Origin: Microbacterium sp. Root180
GTDB lineage: Bacteria > Actinomycetota > Actinomycetes > Actinomycetales > Microbacteriaceae
Direction: 5' to 3'
Length of the DNA stretch: 64,000 bases
NCBI RefSeq assembly: GCF_001428485.1
Contig: NZ_LMHS01000001.1
Location: 834,842-898,841, forward strand
Shown here piece after piece: positions 63,816 to 64,000 of the stretch (positions within the stretch are counted from its first letter, which is position 1; each line of letters starts with the position of its first letter). The notes below the pieces were generated by a model that made no database searches, was not told the DNA's origin, and saw nothing but the letters and a program-made list of their open reading frames with translations. The position numbers and the translations under genes were made by a program.

Positions 63816-63896
63816 GGGAGTCTTCCCCTCGGAACACCGGTCAACGACCGTAGCCGTCCGACCTTCCAGGTCCGCGGCGCGTCGGTTTGACACGGA

Positions 63897-63924
63897 GATC
63901 GAGGCGGATAAGATTGTGAAGTTG
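63897..63924 (+). promoter_or_regulatory. rRNA operon promoter P2
   Basis: TTGACA (63897-63902) and TAAGAT (63919-63924) are 16 bases apart. The -35 is consensus. With P1 it gives a tandem arrangement expected for strong stable-RNA transcription. Confidence 0.8.
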
Positions 63925-64000
63925 CCCTGCTGGGCTGGCTGTGAGGCTGGTTGGTGGGTGCGTCCGATCCTTGAGAACTCAACAGCGTGCACTTGTCAAA
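63925..64000 (+). other. rRNA operon leader, 16S gene begins beyond the window
   Basis: The sequence ends in CTTGAGAACTCAACAGCGTG followed by CACTTGTCAAA, a pattern I recognise as typical of the region before actinobacterial 16S rRNA genes. The mature 16S start is not reached, so the rRNA gene itself is not claimed. Confidence 0.75.

Noticed and set aside
63603..63992. A 129-residue minus-strand open frame over the rRNA promoters and leader
   Set aside because: It covers both consensus promoters and the leader, has no ribosome-binding site and no recognisable domain. It is a shadow of GC-rich non-coding DNA.

Overview
The window is one contiguous piece of a high-GC actinobacterial chromosome, almost certainly from Microbacteriaceae and probably Microbacterium or a close relative. 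The evidence is the strong GC bias, the many genes that seem to be transcribed without a leader (a TANNNT box six to eight bases before an ATG or GTG), and a gene order that resembles the mycobacterial phoH2 / fum / glpX / DUF4245 / xseB-xseA / ispH / ychF neighbourhood. The right edge lies in what looks like a 16S rRNA leader. I saw no phage, transposase, integrase, CRISPR array or tRNA gene. This is core chromosome with a few accessory genes.

Left part (1-19.2 kb). A 5'-truncated PhoH-type ATPase gene and a proline/alanine-rich exported protein are followed by a tightly packed minus-strand series: xseA, xseB, a DUF4245-like membrane protein, a beta-carbonic anhydrase, fumC and a two-component system. 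Divergent from it, ispH overlaps a small membrane protein gene. An ECF sigma factor overlaps its zinc-binding anti-sigma factor. Class II aldolase (fba) and class II fructose-1,6-bisphosphatase (glpX) diverge from a shared region with a palindrome. Then come rmuC, a DEDDh exonuclease, a DHFR-like reductase, a HAD hydrolase, ychF and an alpha/beta-hydrolase-like protein with no visible nucleophile.

Middle part (19.2-40.5 kb). Accessory genes include a flavoprotein divergent from a terpenoid-cyclase-like barrel, a hemerythrin, a formylglycine-generating enzyme with both active-site cysteines, an AraC regulator, a GNAT, an Fpg-like glycosylase, an unannotated 40-residue Cys-rich peptide, an MFS pump preceded by three 22-bp-spaced palindromes, an ABC exporter and a glycosyltransferase. 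The NAD block runs on the minus strand as nrtR-like regulator, nadA, nadB, nadC, cysteine desulfurase, glycosyltransferase. Its promoter spacer is filled by a 23-bp palindrome.

Right part (40.5-64 kb). A MarP-like periplasmic protease precedes a tandem glycine riboswitch (with a repeat-like element between its two aptamers) and gcvT-gcvH-gcvP. After a CPBP family membrane protein comes an oligopeptide ABC transporter: lipoprotein, two permeases (the first unusually long) and a fused double ATPase, interrupted by an inverted PH-domain gene. Then typA/bipA, azlC-azlD, a membrane protein, a ferredoxin gene with an in-frame deletion that removes one iron-sulfur ligand, dapC, citrate synthase, a SHOCT protein, a DDAH-like amidinohydrolase and dapD. 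Two consensus promoters precede the rRNA leader at the edge.

Together the window covers central carbon metabolism (fumarase, citrate synthase, aldolase, FBPase), NAD, isoprenoid and lysine/peptidoglycan precursors, glycine catabolism, DNA repair and peptide uptake. All assignments come from reading the sequence; no database search was run.
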